Origin: Melioribacteraceae bacterium
GTDB taxonomy: Bacteria > Bacteroidota > Ignavibacteria > Ignavibacteriales > Melioribacteraceae
Length of the DNA: 6,475 nucleotides
Assembly (NCBI GenBank): GCA_027036655.1
Contig: JALWEC010000509.1
Span: 1-6,475 of the forward strand
Direction of reading: 5' to 3'
Shown here: positions 5,683-6,475 of the stretch, in pieces
How positions within the stretch are numbered: position 1 is the stretch's first letter
Layout of the letters: every line of letters begins with the position of its first letter
The notes under the pieces: generated by a model
What the model was told of the DNA's origin: nothing
The model's database searches: none
What the model saw: only the letters and a program-made list of their open reading frames with translations
Made by a program: the position numbers and the translations under genes

Positions 5683-6475
5683 ATGAGAAAACTATTTATA
5701 GTTGTATTTTTTACATTTTTTGCTTTCTCCCAAATTGCTACGGCTCAGAATTGTGTTGACTGCCACAAAAAAGTTACTCCCAATGTAGTTAAAGATTGGC
5801 AGCACAGCAAGCATTTCAAGAATGACGTTGACTGCGCTACTTGCCACGGCGACGAACACACAACAATGACCGATTACAAAAAAGCCGAACTTCCCACATA
5901 CAAAACATGCGGGAACTGCCACGAAAAACAAACTTCCGAATTTTTAGCCGGGAAGCATTCCAAAGGTTGGGGAACCTTAATGGCAATGCCCACGATTCAT
6001 ATGCAGCCATCTCCTTTAATCGAAGGAGAAAAAGGATGCGGTTCTTGCCACAAGGTTGGAGTTAAATCCGACAAAGAACTTGCCCGACTTAGAAAAGAAG
6101 GGTCGAGATACGGACACGCTTCATGCGATGCATGCCATACACGCCACACTTTTTCGGTTAAAGAAGCAAAACAGCCGCAAGCTTGTATGACTTGCCACAT
6201 GGGTTTTGACCATCCGCAATGGGAAATGTACACTTCCTCGAAACACGGCGTAAGATTTTTACTGAAGCAATCCGGCGCATTACCTGCCGATACTCCGGCG
6301 CCTACTTGTCAGGATTGCCACATGCAGAACGGTAATCACAATGTGCGCACAGCGTGGGGATTCCTCGCCGTCAGACTTCCGTTACCCAAAGACAATCCTC
6401 AGTGGGCTAACGATCGCGTAACAATTTTGAAAGCTCTCGGCGTTTTAGATCCGCAAGGCAAACCGACTCCTCTGC
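5683..6475 (+). CDS. Octaheme cytochrome c of the hydroxylamine oxidoreductase (HAO) family, 3' end outside window
   Basis: 264 residues are visible, open to the window edge. A signal peptide (MRKLFIVVFFTFFAFSQIATA, cleavage after about 21) sends it to the periplasm, where heme is attached. Seven CXXCH motifs are present: 24-28, 51-55, 76-80, 119-123, 148-152, 168-172 and 209-213; the family's eighth would lie downstream. HAO-family marks include WQHSKH (39-44), SCDACHTRHTFS (147-158), CMTCHMGFDHPQWEMY with SSKHG (168-189), and GNHNVRTAWGFLAVRLP (217-233). By linear order the fourth motif (119-123) would hold the active-site heme, and Asp176-His177 is a candidate for the family's distal Asp-His pair (tentative). 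Oxidative members form hydroxylamine- or hydrazine-oxidising P460 through a C-terminal Tyr cross-link; those lacking it act reductively on nitrite or hydroxylamine. That region is missing, so direction is open. All sites are CXXCH, with no CXXCK as in NrfA or octaheme nitrite/tetrathionate reductases. The gene has its own promoter candidate. Confidence 0.85.
   Translation, partial: MRKLFIVVFFTFFAFSQIATAQNCVDCHKKVTPNVVKDWQHSKHFKNDVDCATCHGDEHTTMTDYKKAELPTYKTCGNCHEKQTSEFLAGKHSKGWGTLMAMPTIHMQPSPLIEGEKGCGSCHKVGVKSDKELARLRKEGSRYGHASCDACHTRHTFSVKEAKQPQACMTCHMGFDHPQWEMYTSSKHGVRFLLKQSGALPADTPAPTCQDCHMQNGNHNVRTAWGFLAVRLPLPKDNPQWANDRVTILKALGVLDPQGKPTPL

Noticed and set aside
5683..6475. Pentaheme NrfA nitrite reductase or octaheme tetrathionate/nitrite reductase
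   Set aside because: Seven CXXCH sites already exceed NrfA, no CXXCK motif is visible, and the CHMGFDHPQWEMY and AWGFLAVR segments match the HAO family better.
1..6475. tRNA, rRNA, CRISPR array, transposase or riboswitch
   Set aside because: No cloverleaf, rRNA motif, regularly spaced repeat, transposase gene or B12-box-like leader was seen; the operon leader where a riboswitch would be expected lies outside the window.

Overview
The window looks like a member of the Ignavibacteria/Chlorobi side of the Bacteroidota. Two proteins end in type IX secretion (T9SS) type A sorting domains, one with the 'QNYPNPF' opening common in Ignavibacteria. The DNA is AT-rich, and the one promoter-like site visible fits the Bacteroidota -33/-7 pattern (TTTG, about 20 bases, TA-rich TTTG box). 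The genus is not identifiable from this sequence alone.

Positions 1-5475 hold one tightly packed plus-strand operon whose start lies upstream of the window. In order it carries: the C-terminal 241 residues of a T9SS-exported surface protein of the 'DFTVFEN' type; a 717-residue TonB-dependent outer-membrane receptor resembling BtuB; a 408-residue YncE/DUF5074-like beta-propeller lipoprotein resembling BtuG; and a 451-residue secreted protein with a propeller-like body and a T9SS tail. The first three genes are joined by two one-base TAATG stop/start overlaps, and the fourth starts 12 bases after the third. A strong intrinsic terminator at about 5491-5536 closes the operon. The most economical reading is a cell-surface capture and import system for a large cofactor, most likely a cobalamin-type corrinoid: surface proteins bind the ligand and the TonB receptor moves it through the outer membrane. 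The ligand is inferred from family and gene order. The upstream leader, where a cobalamin riboswitch would settle it, is not in the window.

The most unusual local feature is a roughly 112-base degenerate palindromic repeat (2923-3034) of the type that translates as 'CHS..P..REES'. It lies in frame inside the 5' end of the lipoprotein gene and pushes the hydrophobic signal segment and lipobox about 50 residues away from the only good start codon.

Positions 5476-5682 are an AT-rich intergenic region with the terminator, a Bacteroidota-type promoter candidate, a small dyad overlapping it and a clear ribosome binding site. From 5683 to beyond the right edge runs an exported multiheme cytochrome c. 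Seven CXXCH motifs are visible in 264 residues, and its signature segments match the octaheme hydroxylamine-oxidoreductase (HAO) family. It forms a separate transcription unit concerned with nitrogen-compound redox chemistry. Its 3' third, which would show whether it is an oxidative or a reductive HAO, is cut off.
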